Shown here in pieces: positions 32,453 to 42,934 of a DNA stretch of 64,000 nucleotides; position 1 is the first letter of the stretch, and each line of letters begins with the position of its first letter. Position numbers and translations under genes: made by a program. Below the pieces are notes generated by a model. It saw only the letters and a list, made by a program, of their open reading frames with translations, searched no databases and had not been told where the DNA came from. Source of the stretch: Huntiella abstrusa (Eukaryota > Ascomycota > Sordariomycetes > Microascales > Ceratocystidaceae); contig JAJNMT010000215.1 of NCBI GenBank assembly GCA_025685495.1, positions 186,001-250,000 of the forward strand, given 5' to 3'.

Positions 32453-35304
32453 ATGGTTCCTGCCCTTCCTCTTCCTTCCCAGGCTTCCCGCCTGATTTCC
32501 TCGTTAGACCACTCTGACGTGCTGGCGCTTGCTTTGTTCCGTCGGGCTCAAACGATTACGCATGCTTCGACTACGACGTCGTCTTCGTTTGGCTTGATGC
32601 TTTCGTCTATTTCGGCGACTACTACCGCCTTGCATACTGTTCTTGCGAATTTGAGAACTGAGGCTGCTTCGGAGAAGAATCCTCTTTATACTACCCCGGG
32701 CACTGTAGATTCGTTAACGACCACCTTGAAAACTACCACCGCCGCCCTCTCAACTCTTAACGCTGTTCTCGAGAAACAACAATCCGGTTCCATCACCGGT
32801 GAACAGGCATCCATCTCTGCGTCTCCTGATATCGCACACATTGAGAAGACCAAGTCTCTTCTATCCCGCACCCTCAACGACGTTCAAAGAGGTCGTGCCG
32901 CAAAGAAGGTTGCTGCCCGCGCTGTGGATGAGAGTCCTCGTAAGAACCGCGAGTTACAAAAACTAGACGATGAAAAGACCCTTCGTGATATTAAGCGCCA
33001 CATCGAGTCAATTGCCCCGCGCGTACTCAAACGTCGTGATGCAGGTTTCTCCGAAACTGGTGATGACCTATTTGTCCAGTTTCGGAAGGAGTGTGTTAAA
33101 GATGGCTTTTCTGCCCGTGTATTCGATGATAATGAGGTAAGTTCTATTCTGGTTGTTTCCCTGTTTCTACCACGCCCTGTATTCTCCTTCCTTTTACACA
33201 CCCATAGCCAATTATTCTCGACATGTGGCAATCTTTACAATCCGCCTCAGGATGACCGACACACAGTGTTGATACTGTCTGGATAAAATCACGCCCCAAG
33301 TTTCTGTACTTACTACCGTTATTAATCCTTGCTTCCTACCCGCTACTGCCCGGCCGATTGGATTCAGCGGGGAGTGACGTCGGTCAGTTATATGGGAAGG
33401 GCGTGTACATGCTTCGCCTTGCTTTCGCTTCCGTCTATATATTGGGCTCGTAACGTCCTCAACCCGCCCAATCTACCCACCGCTTTTCCACTTTTCCATC
33501 TTCACAACATCTACTTTTTAATATTAATACTGACCAACATTTGCAGTCCTCTCTGCGTTCTTTAATCCGCTCTATCGAACGCACTTCAGCACGCCCCGCA
33601 CTTTCAGTCACTCCAAACCCTTCCCAGACCCGTTCACACCTCCGCAGTCCATTGACCCCGGAACATCGTACGCGCTCCGCTTCCGTTTCAAGCAGCCCTT
33701 TCCCCCCTCCATCATCTACCCCACCACCATCTTCTTCCACCGGGAACTTGCCTTCCTCATCTGCCTCGTCAGCACTTACCGTTGCCATGCCGGCTCGTAC
33801 CCGATCACGTGCCTCCAGTATGCGGGTGACTAGTCACTCGTTGACCGAGGGAGACTTCAAGTACATCACCACCGATGAATTGACCATTCTGGCTGAAGAG
33901 TCTGCTACTACCCAAGATGCTCTCCGGTCTTCCCGGTCTTCTCGCTCTTCCACAACCGCGCTCACTAAGCCGGTAAAACACATGCCCATTGGTCCTGACC
34001 AGTTCGGCAATCACATTGCCCCTACGGCCCTCTGGACCAAGGTGAACCGTGACAAGTTCACCGCTGAAGCCTTCCGCACTGCTAAGAAGCACTTTGAGGC
34101 TTTCCCCGAGTTCATCGCTGTTCTCGGGTTCATTGGTGAAGAGGAACTTCTTGGACTTGTCGAATTGTCTAACAAGATTCGTCAAGACCGTGCTCGGTAC
34201 TCTATTCCTAGCTACCGTGCCTCAGAACGTACCCGGGATTCTCGCGACGTTGGTCCAAGAGACTCTCGCGACCTCACTCGGGATTCTCGTGATCTCGGCC
34301 CTAGAGACTCTCGTGACCTTACCCGGGACTCCCGCGACCTTGGCCCAAGAGACTCCCGCGATCTCCCTCGGGACTCTCACAGTCTTAGTGCCGAGGAGCG
34401 CCGCCGTCGCCGTCGCTCTGACATCCTCGATCTCTCAACCGATCCTAAATCCTCAGCTCTCTCTCTGACCGGACCATCTCGTCCCCGGACATCCTCCACA
34501 TCTCTCAGCCGTTCTCAATCACAACACTCATCTTCCCGGTCCCGCGGCTCTTCTGTCTCTCTCATGCTCCCTGGTGACGAGCCCCCAGCGCGCACCAAAA
34601 CACCTTCTCCTCCCGCTTCGTCCTCACCAGCTCCCCCCGGTACCCCCACCAGACCAAAGAGCATCCTGAAGAACTGCAACCCCCACGAAGTCGTCTACGA
34701 CCCTGACTCGAACCCAAGAGAAGTTCTTTCCTCCTCTCCCAGCAACGAGTTGGCACTCACCCGTGTCTCCCGCCCATCCACATCCGACCGTGACCACCGG
34801 GACATTCGCGATCGTTCCGACAGTTCATCCTCCTCCGACCGTGACCGCGACTACCGCGACCGCGACCACCGCCACTCCCGCCGCTCCGACAGCTGGGATG
34901 ACTCCTCCGACGACGCCCGCCCAAGCCGCTCAAAAGCCCACTACACCGTCTCCACATCCAGCGCGCTCGTCGCTCCCACCGTCGACGGAAACATTCCTCC
35001 GTCGGCACGCACACCCTCTGGTTCTCGGTACTCCGAGGAAGGCCGGAGACCTAGACGGCGCGACGAGAGTCTTGTCGGCGGCACTGAGTATGAGCGGGAG
35101 CGCGAACGGGAACGTGAGCGGGACCCGGGCCATAGAGACCGGAGAGATCGTGAGCGGGAACGCGAACGCGAGAGAGATAGAGAGTGGGAGCGGGAACGGG
35201 AGAGTCAGCGGGAACGTGAGAGAGAAAGAGATAGAGAACCCCGGAAGGAAGCGGGGAGTAAGCGGAACTCGCTGATTTCGGCGATCCGTGGTGCGTTGCA
35301 TTAG
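32453..35304 (+). CDS. Disordered protein with DUF8035-like domain
   Basis: Fungal protein of unknown function, modelled as exon 1 32453-33136 and last exon 33547-35304. Both ends are phase 0, with donor GTAAGT and acceptor TTGCAG, so a single 410-nt intron gives 814 residues. Residues 1-228 are a helical N-terminal region of the fungal-N type (ISSLDHSDVLALALFRRAQT, KKVAARAVDESPRKNRELQK). The later part contains GPDQFGNHIAPTALWTKVNR, AFRTAKKHFEAFPEF and IGEEELLGLVELSNKIRQ, which resembles DUF8035 as I remember it. RDSRD repeats and a long RS/RE/RD-rich tail follow. The intron is long for this genome and contains a second acceptor (33207) before a coding-like stretch, so a hidden middle exon, or two genes, remains possible. 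Confidence is high that it is coding, lower for the structure. Confidence 0.65.
34225..34383 (+). repeat. In-frame RDSRD repeats
   Basis: A run of about seven short in-frame repeats inside the DUF8035-like gene, encoding alternating RDSRDVGP/RDSRDLGP and RDSRDLT/RDSRDLP units of 7-8 residues. The DNA copies (CGGGATTCTCGCGAC, AGAGACTCTCGCGACCT) differ mostly at synonymous sites, showing that the peptide rather than the DNA is conserved. Confidence 0.85.
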
Positions 35305-35591
35305 ACTTGTTTTCGATGGCCTTGTTTTTGTTTTTGTTTCTTGGTATACCCTTTTCCTTTCCCTTCGTTTCACTTTACATTTCCTTTGTCATATATAGCA
35401 TGCGTAGCATTGGTGGATTAATTTGATTTATTTTTTTACTGTTTCACAACCTATGTACTTCTCTGTCAAACCGAACGTGATCACATGATGAAAATTAACA
35501 AAACAAAATGAATGACATAACCAGCCCAAAATAAACTTCTTCTGAAGTCACGCTAAGTGAATCCTACATGGCTTAAATTAACACCATAGTC

Positions 35592-36963
35592 CTAAAAGCA
35601 CCAAAAACTAATAACCACTAAACCCAACGAGAATCCTACTCGTCCAACCGACGCAGCCGATGTCGTCGTTGAAGACCCCGTAGTCGACGACGAAGAAGAC
35701 GAAGAACAATCCTGCGAGAACCCGGAACTTCCACAGTCAGATGATGACGACGAAGATGATGATGAACTACCCGAGGACTCCCCACTAGCAGCTGTTGACC
35801 CACCACCAGATACAGGCACGTTACTACCGCCCGGTACCTGGCTGGAATCGTTACTCTCATTGTTATCCGATGATCCGGCCGTCATATTCGACCCTGTAGC
35901 TTCAAACGAGGATAAGATAGTTTTTTCAGAACCATCAATGACGGTGTCGTTCGTCCCCTTGATATCCGAGTATGTATAGCTAGTCCCCTTGTTCGTGCCG
36001 GGAGCTGACTTGGCGTTATAGCATTCTACAGTGACACTGTCCACAGTGGCATAGTAGTATCCATTATTCTTGATATCTTCGCCGTCCCAATCGATTTCGC
36101 CACCGGCCCAGGCAATGGTACCGGGTTCATTGGAGGCGAGACCACCGGGCCAAATGGAGAGTTGTACGCGCGCGGGTGTCTGAGGGAATTCCCATCGTTG
36201 TTCGGTGGCGTTCCATGTGTCGCTTCTCTTGAAGGTACGGCCTACTACGCCGTCAACGAGCCAGTCGATTTGGTCGGGGGTCCAGGAGATTTCGTATGTG
36301 TGCCAGTCATTGAAGGTGTCGGAAATATCGGTAATATTGCCGCCGTTTCCCCAATCTGTAATGCCCTGGAAGAAGTAATTCGTCTGGGCTACACCCAGAT
36401 CTACACCGATCCATTCATAGTCAATCTCATCTTTCACATCCGACATTAGGATGAAGGCGGTCACGACACCGGCGCCACGGGATGTCTTCATGCGGGCTTT
36501 CACGTTGCCGTACCACATGTACGTGGACGTAGCCATGACAGTTCCGACCGAGTTCTTGGGCATGGTGAGGAGGAGTTCCCCGTTGTTGATGAGGGGCGTC
36601 CCTTGGTACACCCAGTCTGTCTTGGACGAGTCTCCGAGGTACTTGGAGGTAGAGAGGAATCGGTCGTCATTGTCGAAGTTATACGTTTTACTTTGGCAGA
36701 CTGGTTCCGGGGCACACGAGTCAATACCAAACGACATACGTGGGTCACATCCACCAAGACAGTACGCGCCAGTTCCGCATTGTCCATATTCTAGTAAAGT
36801 TAGTCAGTACAAACGATCCTCCCACGATACAAGGAAATCACATACGAGAACAGCACGGAGCCGACTCGGGACATTTCTTCTCCAGCGAACAAGTTTGTGT
36901 ATCCACGGCCAAAACGCCCATCGACGTAACCAACGCGGTTACCAAAAATGAAGTGAGAGACAT
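35592..36963 (-). CDS. GH16 CRH-type chitin-glucan transglycosylase, GPI-anchored
   Basis: Cell-wall crosslinking enzyme of the Crh1/Utr2/Crf family that joins chitin to beta-glucan at the cell surface. Exons 36963-36846 and 36790-35592 (GTATGT donor, branch CTAAC, CTAG acceptor) encode 438 residues. A signal peptide spans 1-20 (SFLVTALVTSMGVLAVD). A Cys-rich chitin-binding module of CBM18 type follows (CPESAPCCSQYGQCG, GAYCLGGCDP, to about residue 71). The GH16 catalytic motif DEIDYE is at 160-165, with Glu161 and Glu165 as nucleophile and acid/base by family analogy, and it continues as WIG. After the catalytic domain comes a Ser/Thr/Gly-rich, probably O-glycosylated region with a long polyserine run, and a hydrophobic C-terminal GPI signal ending SLGLVVISFWCF. 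All expected parts are present. Confidence 0.93.
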
Positions 36964-38122
36964 GACTATTAAAAATTAAAAAGAATAACGAGAGTTCAAA
37001 GGAAATGTAATGTAATAAAAAAACGAAAGAATAGCTAGATAATCTAGCCTACCAAGTAATAACTCGACCACAAGAAAAACACCAAAGTGATCAAACAAAC
37101 CAGATCAAAAAAGAAAGAAGAAGGAGAAAGAAAAAATAGAAAAAGGAAAGATCCAAAATTTCCATCCACCCGTCAGTCAGTCCACCACTACAACCATTGC
37201 ACGTCCATTCTTCGTATCCATATCCAAATCCAACCGTTCCTTCCTTCCCTTTATCAACATACCAACCCGATAGGTCAACCGCCCGGCCAAAGAGGAAGTT
37301 AGTTTCCCTTGTGGCCTGTGAGGGACGTGCGTGGAATGAAAGAGAGGGAGTTACGATTTCGGTGGGTTTTTTCACTTTTGGAGGGGGAAGGTTTTGTTGA
37401 TTTACGACGCCACGCAGCTGTCATGTGTCTTGCGTGCAGAGGTTCGGCCGAAAGGCGTTTTTTGGCAGGAGAGCTGAGGATGTCAGGTACGCAGGTATGT
37501 ACTTACATAGGCAGATGTCTCTGTATATTGAATAATTCATTTGGAAATGTCCAGAAAGTATTGAATACTTGTTCACCGTACATTCCTATTTTTCTTTCTC
37601 GTCTGACGCCCCTACCTTTCTTCTCCAACTTAATTTCCCACAGACGTATGACCCTTCCCCCAATTCGCTCACCGTAAAGTCTAGTTCTTTCTTTTCATCC
37701 TAGAAATAAAGTTTCGCCAAAACCCTGTCATATGCATATAAACCATCCTTCCTTGCGAATTGTACATACAAACAAACTCAATCTGTCAAACACGTCTGAT
37801 TTACCGGGGGAATCATGAACCTTATATACATAACAAACATATGTACATACGATGTAGATTTCAAAAAGGAAACAAGAAAAAAGGAAGCCACCAATCCTTC
37901 ACCTAACCATACAATATGAATGTATGTAGTCTGAAAGAAAATGTACATAACGTACATACATAAATAAACAAGTAAAAAAACATGGGGAATCGACAAAGAG
38001 AAACAAAGCTAAGACAAAAACAAAAACGACAGAAACAAAATCATCCCAAAGCAAATAAACCCTAATCCAAAGCCCTAAACCAGCCCATCGCCAGACCGAC
38101 CAAAAAAAGCAGAAAAAAAATA
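36964..38122. other. Spacer between the CRH and Myb/SANT genes
   Basis: No gene supported. It contains the CRH promoter and the 3' end of the Myb gene, with TACATAC-type tracts at 37845-37850 and 37947-37962 and A-rich runs at 38103-38120. Confidence 0.5.
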
Positions 38123-39692
38123 CTAACGCCCCTTGAAATTATGCACCATATCAGGAAAGTGCATCTTGGCATACTGCTCACAGGCTTTCGCTGGTTTGCC
38201 AACCTTTTGCCCGATTACCTTCCACTTGTTATTCTCATATTCGCGGATCGCATTCTGCAGAGCCACACTCTCGTCTGGTGCAAATTCGGCATAGTGCATG
38301 TCTTTGTACCAGTGTTTCTTGACTGACCCTTCTGTACGTGACGGGAATGCCTGTTCAATATTGTTAGTAATCATGGCTTTATCACTAAGTATGTCTTGTG
38401 TCTATAAAACTTACCTTGGCAATCTCTGCCCAGCTGTTTCCTTGGTCACGTAACAACTTGAGTCTTTGTTCCTCCTCCGGTGTCCATGGTGTATTAGTAC
38501 GGCTCTTCTTAGCCGGTCGTGAAGGCGTATCTGGAACCTCTTCAGTCTTTGTACCCGGAGCAGCCAGACTACCAGTCGCTACACCTTTAGGTGACACTAT
38601 CGTAGCAGTTGTCGAACTGGCCGTTGGTGTGGCATTGACAGTAGATCCTGGTGTACCAGGAATAGTATCCGGAGCTGGTCTCTTGCGACTACGCGGGGTA
38701 GACACAGTCGCAGATTGAGGCGTCATTTGCTGCGACCCGATAACCCCACTGGCTTGCTGCGTAGAAAGTGAGACCTGTGGAGTTTGACCCGTTTGGCCCA
38801 TATGGCTCATGGCTTGTACTGCAGGGATAGACGCCGAAGGCATCGGAACTGTCACGGCCCCAACACCCACCGAAACGGGTACAGGCATGGGAACTGACAC
38901 TGGCACTTGGATAGCCGACGACCCTGGTACCTGAATAGTAGACGGGTGTGTCTGCGTCGTCGGTTGCTGACCTTGTTGCGGCATGGCCGTGCCTGTCACT
39001 GATAGTGCCTGTTGTGCTTGCACGCCGCCGTGGGGCCCATCACCGGGCTGTGCCTGTGGATAATGATAGTCCATACGATCGGGTCGACGATTCACATCCG
39101 TCGCCACCTGCTGATATGGATTTTGCGCGTTGTAGCGCCTAGCAAAGATGTGTTAGTAAAATTCCTTCTTGCGGCTCTGATAGTTGTTTTTTGTTGTCTT
39201 GCTTGGAGATGGTGACAGTCTAGACTATAAAAGACACAAGACTCAAAACGACAAGGTTCCTTCTACTGAACTCATATACCCCGCACCATCTTTGCTTCTT
39301 CATCATGTACAACCATGACTCTCCAAGAGTAGCGACAAGGCGAAACTGTACTCTCTTTACTGACATTAGGCTTGTCAGGAACATCGCCGGCGACTCCCCT
39401 TCGCCCTCGTACCACCACGTCGCGTGTTTGTCGACCCCCAACATGCGCAACACAGCTCCTGATGTTCCTTAAGTCTTCCTGATGTCTTCCTACAGTATCT
39501 TTGATGGGCCCTTTTGTCGACCACTCTGGAGAAGAGAAAACGACTTTACACATGGGAACCTCCAAGTCTCAAAGTCTCCAAATCCAGCCAGACACAATAA
39601 CAAAACAGCACTTACTGCATATCAGCTTGGTGGGTCGCATTGTTGAAGAATGTGAGGTCTGGTACTGGGCCAACCTGCCATTGTTGCATCAT
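38123..39692 (-). CDS. Myb/SANT-domain DNA-binding protein
   Basis: Putative nuclear regulator. Three coding exons, 39692-39616, 39138-38415 and 38350-38123 (donors GTAAGT, branches CTAAC, acceptors GCTAG and ACAG), encode 342 residues. The N-terminal 230 residues are Gln/Pro/Val-rich and disordered (PVSVPMPVPVSVGVGAV). A Myb repeat begins at about residue 242 (TPWTPEEEQRLKLLRDQG, NSWAEIAK) and continues across the last intron as AFPSRTEGSVKKHWYKDM; the splice rebuilds a canonical SANT helix 3. A second, weaker repeat follows (APDESVALQNAIREYENN, KWKVIGQKVGKPAKACEQ). The start is the first of two adjacent ATGs placed just after a leader-intron acceptor. A short upstream ORF in the leader (next entry) may restrain translation. 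Target genes are unknown. Confidence 0.85.
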
Positions 39693-40142
39693 CTATGTTG
39701 ATATATGGGTTAGTGAATTTGTTCAAACAAGCAAGGTCTACATGCAGCAATGATTGGTCCAGGTTCTAGCCGCCAGCATCAGATGACCGATTGCAGCGAC
39801 CATCCAAGTATATGCCACCACCTCAATTAGACCCTTTACAACTAACAAGTGCTATCGCCTGTTGTTGGTCGTTGAGAGTGGAGCTGCCCGTTACCACCGT
39901 CTTTCCATATACCCAGCAATTTATACATTATTGGGTGATTTTCGTGGCAAATTTCGGCCAATGTACACAGTTACCTATGCATATGACCTAGACGCGCGAA
40001 AAAAAAGCCCACTCTTGTTTGCTGTTGTGGCGGACAAGACGGGATGCGACATTTAACCATCGGAAGAAAACAAAGCGACAGAGTCTCGCGTCGTTGTACG
40101 GCCGAGTACTTACGGCCTGGTTGGCGTCAGCGCCGGTGCCAT
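39693..40142 (-). promoter_or_regulatory. Leader intron and upstream ORF of the Myb gene
   Basis: A good donor (GTAAGT at 40113, minus) and an acceptor (ATAG just before ATG 39692) define a probable 421-nt leader intron. A short upstream ORF starts at ATG 40142 (MAPALTPTRP). Unspliced, it ends at the TAA inside the donor. Spliced, it ends at a TGA that overlaps the ATGATG main start. Either form would place a terminating uORF on the main start. This is inference from sequence. Confidence 0.4.
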
Positions 40143-41346
40143 ACGAGGAATCCACGATGGCGGTTTGTCGAGAGTAGCAAAGCCTCTCTCGAAACTTGTC
40201 TCTATGATTTCAAAGATATTATAGCGGCGCCGAGAATGCGGATTGATTTTGTTTTTATCGGGGAATGGTGGGGGGTGTGTGTGGAGAACCGTTGCAGGGC
40301 AGATTTCTGCAGCCAGACTGGCGAGCGAGCGAGCAAGCGGCGCGCGATTTTGTAAGAAATGAAGTCGGGAATTGAAGATGTTAAAGCGACAAGTGACCAA
40401 GCGTAGTCAACTTGGAAAAGGACGGCGTAGAATCGGGGGACTCAAGGAACGGACGGGGCGAACGATTCGTGACAGCGAAAGAGGAGAAGCGAATGATAAA
40501 TTCGGAGAATCGCTTGGATGAATGAAAACGGACAAAAGTGCGACAGAGGGGAAGGATTGCGAAAATAGCGGAAGACGAGAAAAAAAAGGCGATAGCTTTT
40601 TGGGGGGGCCCGATTGGAAAAAAGAGTTGCGGAATCAAGGAAACACGATGGGAAAAAATAGCAATTACTCTTCTCATTCACGATTTACTATTGGTGATTG
40701 AAAATGTGCAATTTCTTATTATACATTGAAGACAGGACGAATTTTCACGTGCTTTCTTGAATAACAGTTACCATCCAAAGTGACGACATACATACATACA
40801 CATACGTATGTATGTACACACACACGAACCCACCAGCCCAGAAGCCCACCCAGAATAAACAGAAACACAAAAAAAAGCTGCAGCCTACAACACGCAAGCC
40901 CAGATCTCTTTCAACCTTCTCCTCTCGTTCGCCAAAACTGACAGCCAGTCCAGCCCGCCCCGTCTAGTCTGTTCCGCTCCAGGCTTTAAGTGCCATGGAA
41001 TGCATCAGGAGAAGTCGATTGAGGGGGGGCAGGCACGGGTTAACGAATAGGGTTCGAGAGAAATGTGGGGACAGCTACGTTGAGAAGGAGGAAGGATGGA
41101 CGACGTGTGATACCAAGTGGGGTTCATCCTTTTCGAGATGCCATCTATAGATTACGCTTGTCTTGTGATGTAGCTTATCGTTAGTATGTTGTTGACATGT
41201 ATATTCAGCTAGACTGGGTTTAGTTGGGGATCTGACACTTGTCAACCAATACTACCACGGGTAGTCGGCCGATTTTGAAACCGCTCATATGACGTTTTTT
41301 TTTCAGACTGTCGGCTACATAATGTGAATTTGTGTTCTGGACCAAC
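40143..41346. other. Spacer with Myb-gene leader and promoter
   Basis: No gene supported. A TACATA/TATGTA imperfect palindrome with a CA run lies at 40787-40824, and an E-box CACGTG at 40746-40751. Minus-strand frames at 40110-40681 are A/T-rich leader-like sequence. Confidence 0.45.
40787..40824. repeat. TACATA/TATGTA palindromic simple repeat
   Basis: ACATACATACATACACATAC is followed by GTATGTATGTAC and a CA run. The two halves are inverted relative to each other and could form a hairpin. Confidence 0.8.
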
Positions 41347-41466
41347 ACATACGACCATAGCCTGTGGAAAATACGGGGTCCCGTCTGCTCCCCCATAGTC
41401 AAGCCGCAGAGCGCTGGATTAGTAGTACGGTGGGTGACCACGTGCGAATACCCGGTGTTGTATGTT
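41347..41466 (+). rRNA. 5S ribosomal RNA
   Basis: A 120-nt gene starting ACATACGACCATAG and ending GTTGTATGTT. The ends pair to form helix I (ACATACGAC with GTTGTATGT). Helix II pairs CTGTGG with CCGCAG. The internal control region AAGCCGCAGAGCGC, TTAGTAGT and GGTGGGTGACCAC matches the fungal 5S consensus. A T run follows directly. It stands alone rather than in the rDNA repeat, as is usual for filamentous ascomycetes. It appears intact and not a pseudogene, although helix III differs somewhat from the Neurospora and Aspergillus sequences I remember. Confidence 0.95.
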
Positions 41467-41475
41467 CTTTTTTTG
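41467..41475 (+). terminator. RNA polymerase III T-run terminator
   Basis: Seven consecutive Ts (41468-41474) begin two bases after the 5S 3' end, the standard Pol III termination signal. Confidence 0.85.
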
Positions 41476-41835
41476 TTTTTGGCAGTCTCTGAGTCCCTGA
41501 CGGACCCTAACCCTCATCGAAGAACTAACATAGAAATGGTTGCACAAAGAGTCTTAAAGAGATATCAAGATTGACCAGTTGAAACGAGGCATTGAGCCTT
41601 TTATTTTGATGAACAGAAGAAATACCATAACAAGCATCAGACACATGGTGCCACAAAAACCCAAACCCAAGAGAAAAAGACAAAACGAAAATTAACAAAA
41701 GAAAGAACAGGGTAATAAAATGATATAGCAAACAGGAGACAAGGTAATAGACAGAGAAACCTTCCCGTCGGGGAAGAAGAAAGAAGAGACATGAAACTAT
41801 ATACAAACAGAAAACTCAAAAGAAGATAGAGTTAC

Positions 41836-42934
41836 TTAATCCCTTCTTTCTGTGCCCCGCGGCGCAGCATCCTCACCCAGAATCGCTGAAATACGGGTCT
41901 TATCCTCTCTGTGGTGCTCGGGGCTAGCCGCAGGGCTCATAGCGCCATATCTCTGAACTGGGGCAGGTGCCGGTGCACAGCAAGCATCTCTACGCTCCCA
42001 GGCACTTTCAAGAGCAGCAGGGGAAGCGCCGGGGCCATACTCGGCAGAGACGGCAGCCCAGAATTGCGACTTGTGAGTGTTATAGGCGGCAGAGAGACGG
42101 GCCATGTCAACGTGAGGGACGTTGTGGGCATGCATGGGCAGAGGGCTGGGAAGAGGACCACCGGCGAGCGTGGGGTTGGGAGTGGTCGCCCGCATGAGAA
42201 GAGGGTTAGGGCTGGGAATGCGGGGGAAGGAGTGGCCAAGAGGGGCGGAGTGTGGCTCGGTAGGACCGAATGAAGAAGGCACTGGGAGAGTAGACATGCC
42301 AAGAGGCTTAGGAAGGATAGAAGGGAGTCTAGGGCTGGCAAGCATGGAGCCGGGACGAGCAGTGTACGAGGGAGGAGTCTGGCAGTGCATGGCGGGGAGG
42401 TGAAGAGACTGGGCGGGGGAGCGGGGGGTTCCGTGGATGGACGAAGCATAGACGGAACCGGAAGACCCAGGAGGAGTGATGCTCCGGGGAATGTGCGATG
42501 GAGTGGTGCAAGTCTGGGCGGCGGGAAGAAGAGGAGATGGAGAAGTAGAGCGTGATGGGGAGACAGAAGTAGTACGCTTGCGACGGGCAGAGCCGTGAGA
42601 AAGCTGGTGGTAGTGAAGACGGCAGGCAAGTTCCGTCTTTTTCAAGTGGGCGGCAATGTGCTTGTAAGGCATTTTTTGGAGACGGGTCTGGAGAAGGTAG
42701 GCTTCCTGTGAATGGGTTAGTATGTGTAACTATGGTTGAAAGCATAGATGCTGTGAGACGTACCTCTTCTTCAGACCAGGCACGGCCACCACCGGTCGAG
42801 GCGGCCTTGCGAGTCTTGGTGATTCCGTAGTCATGACGATCCATGGTATCGGCAGAGTAAGAGTGGTGCTGGTGGTGCGGGACAGGATGCTGGTGGTGCA
42901 TATACTGGTGATGCATGGCGATAGTGGGAGCCAT
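41836..42934 (-). CDS. Myb-like helix-turn-helix DNA-binding protein
   Basis: Two exons, 42934-42764 and 42705-41836 (GTACGT donor, branch CTAAC, CACAG acceptor), give 346 residues. The N-terminus is His/Gln/Met-rich (MHHQYMHHQHPVPHHQHHSY). The DNA-binding part, about residues 50-95, spans the intron: GGRAWSEEEEAYLLQTRLQK, MPYKHIAAHL, KKTELACRLHYHQLSHGS. This is a compact Myb/SANT-like helical domain known to me from fungal hypothetical regulators. The rest is Ser/Pro-rich and disordered, with a small conserved-looking segment, YNTHKSQFWAAVSAEYG, near 270, and an ISAILG motif near the end. No partner or pathway can be named. It sits below a 3.6 kb gene-free upstream region, as regulators with long promoters often do. 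Confidence 0.8.

Noticed and set aside
41937..42629. 230-codon minus frame overlapping the Myb-like gene in another phase
   Set aside because: Leu/Pro-rich out-of-frame reading of a Ser/Pro-rich exon; the spliced frame with the helix-turn-helix motif is the gene.
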